Assembly: GCA_014529385.2 (NCBI GenBank)
Contig: CM043949.1
Coordinates: 113,045,977 to 113,109,976, forward strand
From: Adiantum capillus-veneris
Taxonomy: Eukaryota; Streptophyta; Polypodiopsida; Polypodiales; Pteridaceae
Direction of reading: 5' to 3'
DNA length: 64,000 nt
Positions within the stretch are counted from its first letter, which is position 1, and every line of letters starts with the position of its first letter. Positions 10,583 through 21,134 of the stretch are shown here, piece by piece. Position numbers and translations under genes: made by a program. The notes below the pieces were generated by a model. That model was not told the origin of the DNA, did not search any database, and saw only the letters and a list, made by a program, of their open reading frames with translations.

Positions 10583-11113
10583 TCAAGATTTTTTAATTAC
10601 ATTTTCCTTGGTTGTGATGGTGCTCTTTGCCTCCTCAAGCACACTAGTAGCTGTTTGCATCTGATCTTGAAGATTGTGGAAACTCCCATTGAGCAACTGC
10701 CAATGACGCAAGTAGATCTCGGACCGCGCAATCTCGTGTTTGTTGAGTCTCTTGTAGTAGCCCAACAAACCTTGCTCTCCATTTCTAACGTATTGCAACA
10801 GTGATGGAATGTTTGTAAAAGACGGATGAACATTGAGAGAAGGATCCTTTGGATACAAGCATCCGTCTGTCCAGCGATCCACATTCTTCTCTCCTTGAGC
10901 GCGGCGTTCGTTGGCTGAAGGTAATGTACCCAAGCATGTTTTCTTTGTCGGAACATACTCTTGAGGTAGGCGTAGGAAAAGCCTTGGAGACCTACCGCGT
11001 GAAGAGCTTGCTGGGACATTGGTCACGTCGTCAAGAGGCATTGTAGGATGGAGAGTTGGAGCTTGAAGGATGGAGAGATGGGTGTGTAGGTGTAGCAGAA
11101 GGTGCAGGTGCAA
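10583..11113 (-). CDS. Probable upstream exon or separate ORF of the transposase unit
   Basis: An open frame of 176 codons on the same strand, upstream of the transposase chain. The part from MPLDDVTN onward has a mixed, soluble protein-like composition, with a region near its end that could form a helix (QDQMQTATSVLEEAK). I recognise no domain. It could be a 5' exon of the transposase gene, because splice-like GT and AG sites occur between 10390 and 10580, or a second element-encoded protein. The start at 11113 is uncertain; a start at MPLDD (about 11041) is as plausible. Confidence 0.4.
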   Translation of the reverse strand: MHLHLLLHLHTHLSILQAPTLHPTMPLDDVTNVPASSSRGRSPRLFLRLPQEYVPTKKTCLGTLPSANERRAQGEKNVDRWTDGCLYPKDPSLNVHPSFTNIPSLLQYVRNGEQGLLGYYKRLNKHEIARSEIYLRHWQLLNGSFHNLQDQMQTATSVLEEAKSTITTKENVIKKS

Positions 11114-11600
11114 GGGGGATGGGTGTAGGAGAGGAGCTTAGATTAAGAGGGAAAGTTTTCAATTTTGTGGGGAATTTTCTAAAAGTTTGGAGGGAGTCAA
11201 AAAATGTTGAATTTTGAGTAATTTAACTTAAAAATATTTTTTTTATTATATGTATATGTTGGGAGTACTTTTTAGGAGGGAATAGAGTTTTTTTGAAAGT
11301 TTTTGAAAAAAGTCATTTTTTTTACCTCTTTGACTCACGGATTTGCTTAGGTGGCATGGGAGAGTTAAGAGGCCACTTACAAGTTGGCCAAAAAGTTAGA
11401 GAGAGAAGACCCCCTACCCCCCTACTTTTCAAATGGTTTACCCCCCCCTTCCCTACTTTTTAAATGGTTACCCCCCCCCCCCCCCCCCCCTTCCCTCTAC
11501 CTTTTTAGGGGTCAAAGGTGGAGGAGACCCTACCAAAATAGCCCCATTCAAAGCCTTTGTCCCCCTTAATCTTGGCAAGCTTCTTTTAAATTAGGGATTC
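11114..11600. other. No gene; includes a poly-C run
   Basis: AT-rich flank of the transposase unit, then short pyrimidine-rich repeats and a cytosine run near 11471-11490. No coding or RNA signature is seen. Confidence 0.6.
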
Positions 11601-12279
11601 TTACAAGGCCCATGGAGAGTCCATTTTTTTCCTAATGTTGATAATTGTTGGTGGTATTGCTACAGTAATAGCCTCAGCAACCTCCACCTGCTGGGGCAAA
11701 GACTTTTTTATAGCGGAAAAGATCCGATCTTCCAACTCGTCTTCCACCAGCCCATTGCTATCTGCTTGGGAACTAGTTCTTTTGTTGTTGTTAGGGCTCT
11801 TGCTAAAGTTTAGCTCTTGTATTCTGTAGTTTTTCAAAATCTCCTTCACTCGCCAACCCTTCTACTGAGCCTTTTCCACAATCCTTGGAGTTAAGCCCCT
11901 TGAGTATGCTAGCAAACGATATGCCTGGCCTGCGAACTGCAGATGCACTTGACGCCTTATTTGCGTTCGTACAGATGGGACCCTGAGGAGCCCCGTCTTT
12001 GAGGGTTTTAACCTCGAAATTGAACCCTTGATCTAATCCCATTTTCTCTCTTGGTTCTTCAGAAGGCACTTTTCCAATCGGTACAGTTTTGTCCGCTTTC
12101 ATGGTTGAAGTTTTCGGCGAATTGGGGCTCGACGTTTCCTCATCATGTAACGGTTTCAAAACCGAGCCGTCGCCTTCATCCATCGACACTGCTAACTCCA
12201 ATTCGGATAATTTACCCGTCGCTAACATCTGTGAGAATTTTACAATATCTTCGCCTATGCCTACCGCGTCGGGTTCCAC
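11601..12279 (-). pseudogene. Unrecognised ORF pair, frameshifted
   Basis: Two overlapping minus-strand frames (12279-11803 and 11849-11601) look like one protein with a single shift in 11803-11849, because the tail of the first and the head of the second encode the same DNA around the phrase EGDFEKLQN / KEILKNYR. The protein would be acidic, Ser/Lys/Glu-rich and soluble, with a segment ISFASILKGL that recalls the start of plant LINE ORF1 proteins. I cannot assign a function. A LINE ORF1 N-terminus or a fragment of a host gene are both possible. Confidence 0.35.
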
Positions 12280-13179
12280 TAACGAGTGGCACCCAAAACA
12301 AAAGAGTAATGAACTCCCCTTCCAAAAGGGAGATTAGGAGGACAGGAAAGGAGGAGAGACAAAAAAAAACGATTATCACCACAAGGTAATAATCGTTGCA
12401 AAAGGGGAGATTATTATCTTTGAAGCTGGAGGCTTGCAGCAAAAGGAAATAAAAACGATTATTAACTAGGACAGAAGCGCGATTATTTACTGCAAAAGGG
12501 AAGGCTCAATAGCCCGCTTGAAGCTCACAGAGCAGCGCGACCCACTCAGCCCGCTACCACAGAGGCAACCCAGGCTAGAAATGACTCCTGCGTCTTCTTG
12601 TTTGCGCAAAAACTTCTGACCCCAACCCTAAAGCAGGTCAAGAAGATTGTGTGTGACTAAGAAAACCGAGGAAACCGTTGGCCTAGCTGCGCGATGGCGA
12701 AGAGCATACTTGTTTAACAAGGTGAAAATTTAGCACAGAGCTCTCCCGAAAACTGAAGAGAACATGTTGCAGGTTTTCGCCATAGCTTAGTTCCGCTTTG
12801 TCAATGCTCATTATCAAGAAGAACTACCTTTCCGGCGGACCTTTGCATTTTAAAACAAGAAGTTGAAAAGGAAGTCTTGAGGTGTAAATGAATGGACCAT
12901 TTACAAACTAAAAAAAAGGTCTTTTTTTATTAAAAAAAAGTTGAAAAGAAAGTTGAGAGGCTCTTCAATGCAGGTACCATTTACAAACTAAAAAATTTGG
13001 TTCAAAAATTTGTATCTGTTTCTGAAAAAATTGAGCCTTCCATGTTTCCATAGTTGAGTGTTTGAAATAATTCTACAAATACATTAAAAAGGCCTTTCTT
13101 CTCTTTTAGAATTTTTATCTCTTTCTTTTGCAATGCCCACTAATAAAATATACGATTTCAAATCTTAGATACTAAAGAT
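12280..13179. other. No gene recognised
   Basis: No domain or RNA gene could be supported. Several purine-rich and poly-A/T patches occur. Confidence 0.5.
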
Positions 13180-13260
13180 TTTTTTTGTTTGTTTTTTGTT
13201 TTTGCAATACTCACTCAATAAAGTGAGTTGGTTAGATTAAATTAAGCACCCAAAAAATTT
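13180..13260 (-). mobile_element. Probable LINE 3' tail
   Basis: On the minus strand, an ACTCACTTT..AGTGAGT hairpin is followed by ATTGC and then an A-rich run, in the same layout as the better LINE tails at 13619-13663 and 16828-16868. The copy is diverged and its upstream extent is unclear. Confidence 0.4.
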
Positions 13261-13603
13261 AAACAATGGGTGTACCAATGAGTTACAAACCAAACACTCA
13301 TCGCGATAACTGTTTATGCGGGCCTACATTCGAGTACGCAAGTAGAAACATGTGCCTCCAATCATAACCCCAATAAACACAATTAAAGGGTTGCCATCTT
13401 CATGGATGGATTAAATTAAGTTCATCAAGCAAGGGTGAAGGTGATGGTTGATGTAGCACCACATTTTGAGCATGAACCCAACACGTAGAAAATGTCCAAA
13501 CCACATGATCAAAAGCCATAGGTTGAGCCCAACACCACAATAGCCATTCACACTACTTCCCGGAAACATCTTGATGCTCTCTTCATTAAGGGAAAATTGC
13601 ACA
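13261..13603. other. No gene recognised
   Basis: Nothing supportable apart from a short ORF without domains. Confidence 0.5.
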
Positions 13604-13618
13604 TAGTAAGTCACTCTT
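13604..13618. repeat. Target-site duplication, left copy
   Basis: The 15-mer tagtaagtcactctt recurs exactly at 13885-13899, flanking the truncated LINE insertion. Confidence 0.9.
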
Positions 13619-13884
13619 TTTTTTTCCTTGCAAAACTCACAATGGTGAGTAGATTATATCAGGAAAATCTTAGAATTACAAACTCCTGCCATGCTCTTCA
13701 CGAGTCATGACATCTTCCACTGATCAAGGATACATCGGTTGACAAGGGAGCCACCCCGATGATACTAAATGGGTCCTCATCAATACCCTTTCAGGTCCAT
13801 CATATAACGACACATAGGGTCATGTTCCACTCATCACAATTCATGTGTTTCTCGATGGCAACAATAACCCCCTTGCTTTTCTTG
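13619..13884 (-). mobile_element. 5'-truncated LINE 3' end with target duplication
   Basis: A 266-bp insertion on the minus strand with its poly-A tail at the left (13619 onward) and exact 15-bp direct repeats (tagtaagtcactctt) at 13604-13618 and 13885-13899. Its 3' part, including the phrase atataatctactcacc followed by attgtgag, matches the 3' end of the longer LINE at 16780-16868. This shows both belong to one LINE family and that the copy arose by target-primed reverse transcription with 5' truncation. No pol III box A is evident, so I prefer a truncated LINE to a SINE. Confidence 0.82.
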
Positions 13885-13899
13885 TAGTAAGTCACTCTT

Positions 13900-14762
13900 A
13901 TGTCTCTCAAACCTAAGAAATGAGGTCCTATCAGGCCCAATATTACTCCCACAAGGCTCCTAAACTTCTGTTTTTTCTAAATGAAACACAAACTTGTAGA
14001 TCCTTAGCATAATGCTAAATGCATTCATGATATATATTTGAAGACAAAATCAGATTTTAAAAGGGCACCATGCTGATTCACCTAAGCAAAGAATCAACTG
14101 CAAAGTAGTTCTAATCAACTGCAATTTTTCAAAGAATTTAAATAAATTGCTCTAAACTTTTTTTTTTTGGAAATAAATTGCTCTAAACTTGTCATCAAAA
14201 TCTTTTGAGGTGGTCATTGAATAATAAGGGCTCCATGAACAAAATTTTGTATATTCTTAGCTTACATACCATGTACACATGATAGTGCCCTTTAATGGAC
14301 TTCATTGCTCCATAAAAAAGGGTTATTTTACCAATTAGAACGTACAAATTTGGGCATTTTCAAATAGGACTTGCATTTTCAAACATAGACTTGCATGTCT
14401 ATGTTTGTCTCCCAAGGTGTGAACCCATCTTAGAGTTCTACAATGACACCAAGCCATTAGTTTGTTTTCAAGTGTAATACACCATGAGCAATACATCTTC
14501 TAGGCCATGTAGTTCATATTAAAACTGATGAGTCTTTAAGGACGCCTTGGAGAATTCAAAGAAGGTCTTCAAAGCCCATCCTAGAAACGTAAAGGCCACC
14601 CCAAGATACCGCTTCATGTCACTCACCCACAAAAAAACAACATCACTAGTGGCTTAGAAGATTGTCTTGTCACCCACGTTTAGAAAGAAAGATGAAGGAT
14701 GGCAGCAAATCTCCAACATCTCATGTAAACGGTTCAAATCTCAAGCATAGGTAGCTGTACAA
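13900..14762. other. No gene recognised
   Basis: Contains short ORFs on both strands with no recognisable motif. May include the 5' part of the LINE that begins to be readable at 14763. Confidence 0.45.
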
Positions 14763-14963
14763 ATGAAGGAATCCCCACTTGACATCCCTAAAAGCCCAAG
14801 TTTCCTCTATGATAATGAATTTGAGGTTCTTTGGGATGCCAACCCGAAAAACCTGATGGTAACAGAGGGTAATGGGAAAAGACCAATGGAGGAGGACAAT
14901 AGGAAAGAGGGCACAAAAGAAGAGTACCTCGAGGTAGAGGAGTTCGTACCCCTCTCTCACTAA
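14763..14963 (+). pseudogene. LINE ORF1, C-terminal end
   Basis: The last 66 codons of an open frame, acidic and ending at TAA 14961-14963, which shares its last base with the ORF2 ATG. No zinc knuckle is visible in the readable part. Assigned to ORF1 by position alone. Confidence 0.5.
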
Positions 14964-16750
14964 TGGAAGAGTTTGCTCTGTGTTCTTGGAGCGTGAAAGG
15001 GCTCAAGACCCAGAAGAAGGGTACCTTGTTCTAGGAGGAATTTAGGAAGGGCAAAGATATCAAGTGTTGGACTATCCAAGAGCACCACCTTGATGCTTCA
15101 AGAAAAATAAAGAAAGCGGTAGGGAAGAAGATCATCTTCTACAGAGAAGGCGTTGATGGGTATAGTGGCCTCCACTCTATTATTGACAGGGACCTACAGC
15201 CAAAGGTTGTTTTCAATCCACCATCTGGGAGAGCTCTAGGAGTGGAGATCAAATGGACCGATCAACTTATCATTATTAATATTTATGGACCTTGCTCGAT
15301 GAAGGAAAGAGCAAAGTTATTGAAGGACTAGAAGAGATACAAGTCAAAGGGGAATGACTCCTAGTGGGAGACTTCAATATGTTGGAGAAGAGAAAAGACA
15401 AAACAGGCTCATTGTCCATTCTAGCTCAATCTGAGAGCTCCAAATGGCTAAGTTTGTGTGAAGTGGGCTCTCATAGACTTGTGAGAGGTGGGGCCTTGGA
15501 ATGACATGCGAGGGTTCACATACAATGGTCTACAATATGCCATCGCAACATCTTGACTAGATCATTTCTATTGCTCTCATCAAGTCCAGTGGTTGCCATC
15601 ATTTTTGACATGAAGGTGGTAACCTCACAATGCCTATCAAATCACCTTCCATTAAGCATGAAATTAAAAAAATCCCAAGGAGAAGCTCATTGTCCACAAG
15701 GCTCAAAGAAGTTGCTTTCGATGGGGACCCATATGTTCAAAGACCCTCTGTTTAAAATCCTTGCCTTGAAAGCAATGAGCAAGCTTCATAAAGATGTGCA
15801 AGCATCAAGCCCTAAGGCTTGGAATATCTTTTCCAAGAATATTCAAAAAGCAAACAAAGCTGTAGGTCCTAGAAGGAAGAAATTCTGTGAGGGGTTCCTG
15901 AAGCAACTCACCGACAAAGTTATGCTAATAAACTCTAAAAAACAAGAACAATCCACCTCAAAAGTGGAGCAGATAATATGGCTTGAAGCCAAGGGAGACC
16001 TGATTGACTACCAAGAGGAGGAGGTGAGGAAGGCCAAAATATTGTCGAGAGAAATCTACCTCCAATTGGAGGAGGCTAATCAACATCACTTTTACAGAGC
16101 CCTCAAAATCAAGAGAAATTGGGGTATTGTCCACTTGCTCATCGATGGGGAAGGAAATGAGGTGAAGGACCCAATCCCCGGAAGTGGATGCATCCATAGC
16201 TATTCTCTTTGGAAGTGCCCACAAAATGGTGTCCATCCAGACTCCAACCTCGTGGAGAAGGACTTCATCAAAGAGGAATGCTCCCTGGCGCTAGAGGCCC
16301 TAGGAAAAGAGATATCCCTTGGGTGGGATAGAATGACGCCCAAATAATTGAAAGAATTTTGAGATGACTTGAAGTCCCTAATCATGATAATGGCCAACCA
16401 AGATCTAGTTGATGGGGTCTTGGACTCAAGTATTAAAAGGGGCCTCATCAAACCTATACCAAAACAAGTGTGTTTCTCATAGCTAAAACATCAGTGGTCC
16501 ATTACCATGATGTCAGTAGCCTACAAAATTTTTGCCAAATGGGTGGCCCTCTGGCTCTCTCCCCTTCTAGACAAAGTTATCACCCCACACCATCATGGTT
16601 TTGTCAAGGGAAGATCAATTTATGATAACACTTCTTTTGCAATGTTGGGCATAGAGTATGCCACTTTCACTAAACAATAGTGTATTTTGCTCCAGTTGGA
16701 GTAAGACAAAGCCTATGATAGGATCACATGGTCATTTCCTGAAGACGTCA
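14963..16750 (+). pseudogene. LINE ORF2: AP endonuclease and partial RT
   Basis: ORF2 starts at the ATG at 14963 and begins MEEFALCSWSVKGL, the usual start of a plant L1 endonuclease. The endonuclease continues through WTIQEHHLD, then IINIYGPC (15271-15296) and VGDFNM (about 15364-15380). These mark the apurinic-type nuclease that nicks the target. The RT follows with IKRGLIKPIPK, MMSVAYKIFAKWVAL, HGFVKGRSIYDN (16591-16628) and KAYDRI (about 16705). Several stops interrupt it, for example after KKGTLF, after DRMTPK (16345-16347) and at a TAG in the stretch before KAYDRI. The frame also shifts around 15400-15560. It is non-functional and lacks the second half of the RT. Confidence 0.85.
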
Positions 16751-16879
16751 TGAAATCAACGACCTCTTAGAGATATCATGGCTCGGCACGAGTATGACAG
16801 GAATTTGTACTTTTTTGTGGTTGTCAATATAATCTACTCACCATTGTGAGTTTTACCCAAAAAAAAAAGGGGGGGGGGT

Positions 16880-17000
16880 TGAGTCTTGTGGCAAGGTTTG
16901 TATTTCTCTGAACTATATCCTTTAAAGCTTTTATCTAGATTTTGTTGATACTTTCAACTTGTCCATATGTAACAAGGTAGTACATCGTAGGCTCAAGAAT
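16880..17000 (-). pseudogene. Possible gypsy integrase fragment
   Basis: On the minus strand a short frame reads TMYYLVTYGQVESINKI, a stop, then IKALKDIVQRN. This resembles the segment around the third catalytic residue of gypsy integrases (PQ-GNGQVE-NK). It is short and isolated, so the call is tentative. Confidence 0.38.
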
Positions 17001-17988
17001 AATTTAGTTAACTCTTGGATGAATTTGATGAGAAAATGTTCTTCTTGCTCTGAAACTTCTTGCAACCAAATTGGGTCATCGTGTTTTTGTCCATAAACTT
17101 GCCAGACTTGTTGCTGGATTGTCCATTAAGGAGATTTCCTTCACCAATTTCATGCAATAGCCAACTGCCATCAAAGTACAATAGCCGGCTTCCTTTATAC
17201 TTTATAGTTGGTTTGATAGGTTCCACATAACTATTTCTAAAACGGTTCAAGGAGTGCTACTTGATAAGGCATTCTATTTTTAAGGTGATGGACTCAACTC
17301 CCACTGATAATTCAATCGTTGTTTTTCATATTGCAAGCTTGCTTGGAATACTTTTTGGCATGCTAAAGGCTTTAGTATCCATATGGGTGAAGGTCGTTCA
17401 CATTTGTTTGCTTGACATGTGTCCCTTTATAAATTGGAGTTTTTTATGATATATAAACTATTTGAGATTATGGTTGGGTTCATGAGAGTCGAAAAAAGAC
17501 ATTCAAAAAGAAATATGCCTTCACCACGGAGGCTACGGAAGCTGTCCATTGGCACAAAAAGAGATTTTACTTCTCTAGACCCACAAAAAAATTACAAACC
17601 TTCTCCCCCTTGGAAGAGCAGTTTTACCGTCTACTTTTTAGCACAAAACATGGACCGGTGTGATTGAATTGAATCCAACAGCTACATACTCAATAACACT
17701 ACCACTACACTATAGCTCATTGGATGTCAAAATCATACAAAATAAACTTTATAGAGCTACCTATGGTCCTTGTGAATGAAGAGAGGTTGAAGAAAGAGTA
17801 TGAGATTTTTGCCATCGACACGCGTGAATTTAGCTCGTGTATGTGTAATGAATAATATAATGTACACTTTTATTTTTTTTCATTTTATTTGGTTTTCAAA
17901 TGATAATGTGCAATGTGCATCTTTCACCTCATTATTTAAGTGGGTCCTATTTTAATATATAAACCATTTGTGATTATATATGGATAAT
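17001..17988. other. No gene recognised
   Basis: Short ORFs only. The minus frame at 17008-17250 may be continuous with retroelement remains at 16880-17000 but carries no motif I can name. Confidence 0.45.
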
Positions 17989-18490
17989 GGGAAAATTACC
18001 AAAATACCCCTCTCATTTCATGAAATTTCCAATATACCCCTCGTATTTTAAAAATGCCCAAATTACCCCTCCCGCATGTACTCGCAGTGTCTCGCATTGT
18101 AGCACTCCTTCCAATTGTGCAACGTGCACTTGGATAATTCTTGATTGCACACAAGTGCCATAGATTTGATTGGTGGGCGTCAAATGGCATCAAACTTTGT
18201 ATTAATGTTGCTTGGATTACCCAAAGAGTTTGATGGCGGTTGCATGAGAGCGCCAACATGATGCTTAGGGGTAATATTTGTAATGGCAACATGATGCTTG
18301 TGGCAAGAGCGTTGGGTATGGGAGAGGAAAATGCATGCACAGATCATTCAACACAACTGTTTTTTGGCACGCTGTAGTGTTTGAAGCGCTACAGTGCCAG
18401 TACGTATGGAAAGGGTAATTTGGACATTTTGAAAATACGAGGGGTATACTGGGAATTTTGTCAAATTAGAGGGGTATTTTGGTATTTCCC
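17989..18490. mobile_element. Non-autonomous element with ~80-bp terminal inverted repeats
   Basis: The left arm 17989-18069 and the right arm 18412-18490 are imperfect reverse complements. Both carry the blocks ACCAAAATACCCCTCT, TATACCCCTCGTATTTT and CCAAATTACCC. The 340-bp interior has no coding capacity. The length and terminal GGGAAA suggest a MITE or a non-autonomous Mutator-like element. The flanks share ATAAT, but a clean target duplication cannot be fixed by eye. Confidence 0.8.
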
Positions 18491-18737
18491 TATAATTTTA
18501 TATTAAAACACAATAAAAATTTCACGTGATTGTAACCACTCATTTAAACTTACTTTCCATAAATCTCATTCCTCCCTTAACTTAACAGACCTTTGTGCCT
18601 CTTCACCTTGTTTACCTGAGATTTCTCTTGAAAAGTTCCCTCTTGCTATTCCTTCATAAGCTTTTTTGAGAATCATTTTTAATCAAAATTTAAGTACATG
18701 CCAAAGATTCCATCAATTCCCTTCTTGTGTTGCACGC

Positions 18738-18858
<121 letters not shown>

Positions 18859-18975
18859 TGTGTAGGTGATGGTGGTAGCATACCATATTGAGACCGTTGA
18901 CAAAGGGTAGTGCTTGCAAGGAAATTTTTTTATTTTTTACAACTTGAGCATTCAAAAATGTGTATGATAATGAGG

Positions 18976-19176
18976 TGCAAAAAGAAGGAATTTTTAGAAT
19001 GAAAAAAGTGAAAGAAACCATGTAGAGATTATCTTTTTATTTTTAACTTGTTTTCAAAGGAAGAGAGAGAGAGAGAGAGAGAGGCGCGGCAAAAAAATGC
19101 AATTTTTAGAATTACAAAAGTCCAAGAAACCACATAGACTTTAATTTTTTATTTTCAACTATTTTTAAAGGAAGCA

Positions 19177-19226
<50 letters not shown>

Positions 19227-19401
19227 TTGATTTTTAGAATTACAAAAGTGCAAGAAACCACATAGAGTTTATTTTTTTATTTTCAACTATTTTTAAAGGG
19301 AGGAGAGAGAGAGAGAGAGGAGGAGGAGGAGGAGGAGGAGAAAAAGAAGAAAACATAAAGAAAAACAAAAAAAAAGAGTAGAAATATATAGAAAAATGTA
19401 G

Positions 19402-19459
<58 letters not shown>

Positions 19460-19547
19460 TGCAAAAGAAAGCAATTTGTAGAATGACAAAAGTGAAAGAA
19501 ACCACATAGAGTTTATTTTTTATATTTTCGACACCTTTTTGAAGGGG

Positions 19548-19613
<66 letters not shown>
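18976..19613. repeat. Minisatellite with (GA)n in each unit
   Basis: At least four copies of a unit containing tttagaat-acaaaagt-aagaaaccacatagag, then an AT-rich piece and ...aaagg followed by a GA run. The gaaacca anchor falls at about 19014, 19125, 19254 and 19497. Spacing differs (111, 129 and 243 bp) because the GA runs have expanded by different amounts. Long Ser-Leu ORFs here are artefacts. Confidence 0.85.
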
Positions 19614-19910
19614 AAGAAGAAATGTTCCTTTGAAAGTTAACTGATCTACCTCCGCCGGTCGCCACGCGATTGCCCGTTTAATGTGGAAAAGACACTGCAG
19701 GCCCTTTCCCTACCCCTTTACTTACGCACTTAAGATATTTCCAAAGAATTTTTATTTTTCCGAGATTGGGGAGACCTAATTAGGGAATTGAAATCTTAAT
19801 CCAATTTTCTCTTCTTATTCTCTCTCTCACACAACCAATCTACTTCAGAGGTAACTAGGATAACTAATCTACTACACGTGGGTGGCAAAAAAAGATCATT
19901 TGATGGGTCG

Positions 19911-20014
19911 ATTGTTGTTAGATGACATGGCTTGATTGGAGCATGGTTTTCATTGCAATCTTTTTGTTTTCCTAATATATATACACTTACTATTGTGAGC
20001 ATTGAAAAAAAAAG
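19911..20014 (+). mobile_element. LINE 3' tail
   Basis: A plus-strand copy of the same 3' end as the LINE at 16780-16868: gatgacatgg...gcatgg..., then acacttactattgtgag and an A run at 20005-20014. The copy is more diverged and its 5' end cannot be placed. Confidence 0.65.
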
Positions 20015-20703
20015 AGCTCTACACAAACAATTTCTTGACCTTGTTTTAAAGGGAGAAATAATAAAAAATCAATATCTATGTATCAATCTTTTCTCGTATC
20101 TGCTCTAGCTACCAGCTCTGTACCTTTGATATTGTTAGAGGATTCCCCTAACAAACTACCTAAGACAGATTAGCTTCATTAAACTCACCAAATGAGTCTA
20201 GAAGAGGGACCAATCCTCCTTACATCAATATTGAAAGTAAGCTGCAAAGCTATGAATACTTCTCTAAGTATAGTCTCATTGATCCAAGGCAAGGAGGAAG
20301 GAGTAGGAATCTTCAAATTGGGATATTATGTTATAATCATCGCTCAAAAAAACAAAACAAAAGCAAGCAGAGAAAAAATGCACCGATGCCTTTGTTTTCA
20401 AAGTTTGGGAGCAGAGTAGTCAATCCTTCCACTACTATACAAGGTTCTTGATTAGGTGTTTCTTCATCAAGCTGCTACATTAGCAGGGATGAATTGACAC
20501 TTGGTCACAAGGGGAAAGGGAGTACAGTGTATTATAGAAAAGGGAAAAGTCCTGGTAAAGGTAGGCTTAGCTCTAATAGCTCTAGGAAAGGAAAAAATTG
20601 GTGATCGCGATAACGATGGGAGGGAGTGGGAGACATCACATAAGGGAAATAAGTCCAAGTGAGAATAGGATATTTGGGATTGAGGTAGGAGAACTTTGAG
20701 GAA
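20015..20703. other. No gene recognised
   Basis: Nothing supportable; this is the flank of the copia insertion. Confidence 0.5.
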
Positions 20704-20708
20704 GAGAT
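20704..20708. repeat. Copia target-site duplication (GAGAT), left
   Basis: GAGAT directly before the left LTR is repeated directly after the right LTR at 25873-25877. This proves the insertion boundaries. Confidence 0.92.
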
Positions 20709-21059
20709 TGTTGGAATTAGGGTTGCAGAGAAACGCACACAGCTTGGAGAAGACGAAGGAAGCTCAAGGCACACAATAGAGAGTGTGTTACTTAGGGTGC
20801 AATGGAAAGATAGATAGCCCTAGAGTGATGGGAGTATATACAATGCACGGGGGAAAAAACCTCCTAAAGAGGGAAAAAATGCCCCGGCGGTCCTAGTGTG
20901 TTCACACACATCACTACCACATGTATATGGTAGATAGATAGCCCTAGAGTGATGGGCGTAAATAGAATGCACGGGGGAAAAAACCTCCTAAAGAGTGAAA
21001 AAATGCCTCGGTGGTCCTAGTGTGTTCACACACATCACTACCACATGTATATGGTAACA
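20709..21059 (-). repeat. Copia 3' LTR with internal 124-bp tandem duplication
   Basis: 351 bp, against 227 bp for the other LTR. The difference is a head-to-tail duplication (20811-20934 and 20935 to about 21056, both starting tagatagccctagagtgat). The duplicated unit includes the stretch with GCACGGGGGAAAAAACC and ends at the LTR edge. Confidence 0.93.
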
Positions 21060-21072
21060 AATCCCCCCTGGA
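21060..21072 (-). other. Copia polypurine tract
   Basis: On the minus strand CCAGGGGGGATT directly precedes the 3' LTR, the expected place and composition for the plus-strand primer. Confidence 0.8.
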
Positions 21073-21134
21073 GTGATGTGGTGAACGAGAGCTGGCACAT
21101 GAGTGAAGGGAAGTGCCATGCCCTGAGGACATGA

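Larger units (their letters stand above)
14763..16868 (+). mobile_element. L1-type LINE, internally deleted
   Basis: A non-LTR retrotransposon with the end of ORF1, ORF2 endonuclease, part of the RT, then a jump straight to the 3' UTR hairpin and a poly-A run at 16859-16868. RT coding stops just after KAYDRITWSF near 16735 and the 3' UTR starts at about 16775. The catalytic F/YADD region and everything after it are therefore deleted. The end of ORF1 and the start of ORF2 overlap as TAATG at 14961-14965, an arrangement compatible with termination-reinitiation. Confidence 0.85.

Noticed and set aside
13619-13884. SINE with pol III promoter
   Set aside because: No convincing A and B boxes, and its 3' part matches the LINE 3' end, so a truncated LINE explains it.
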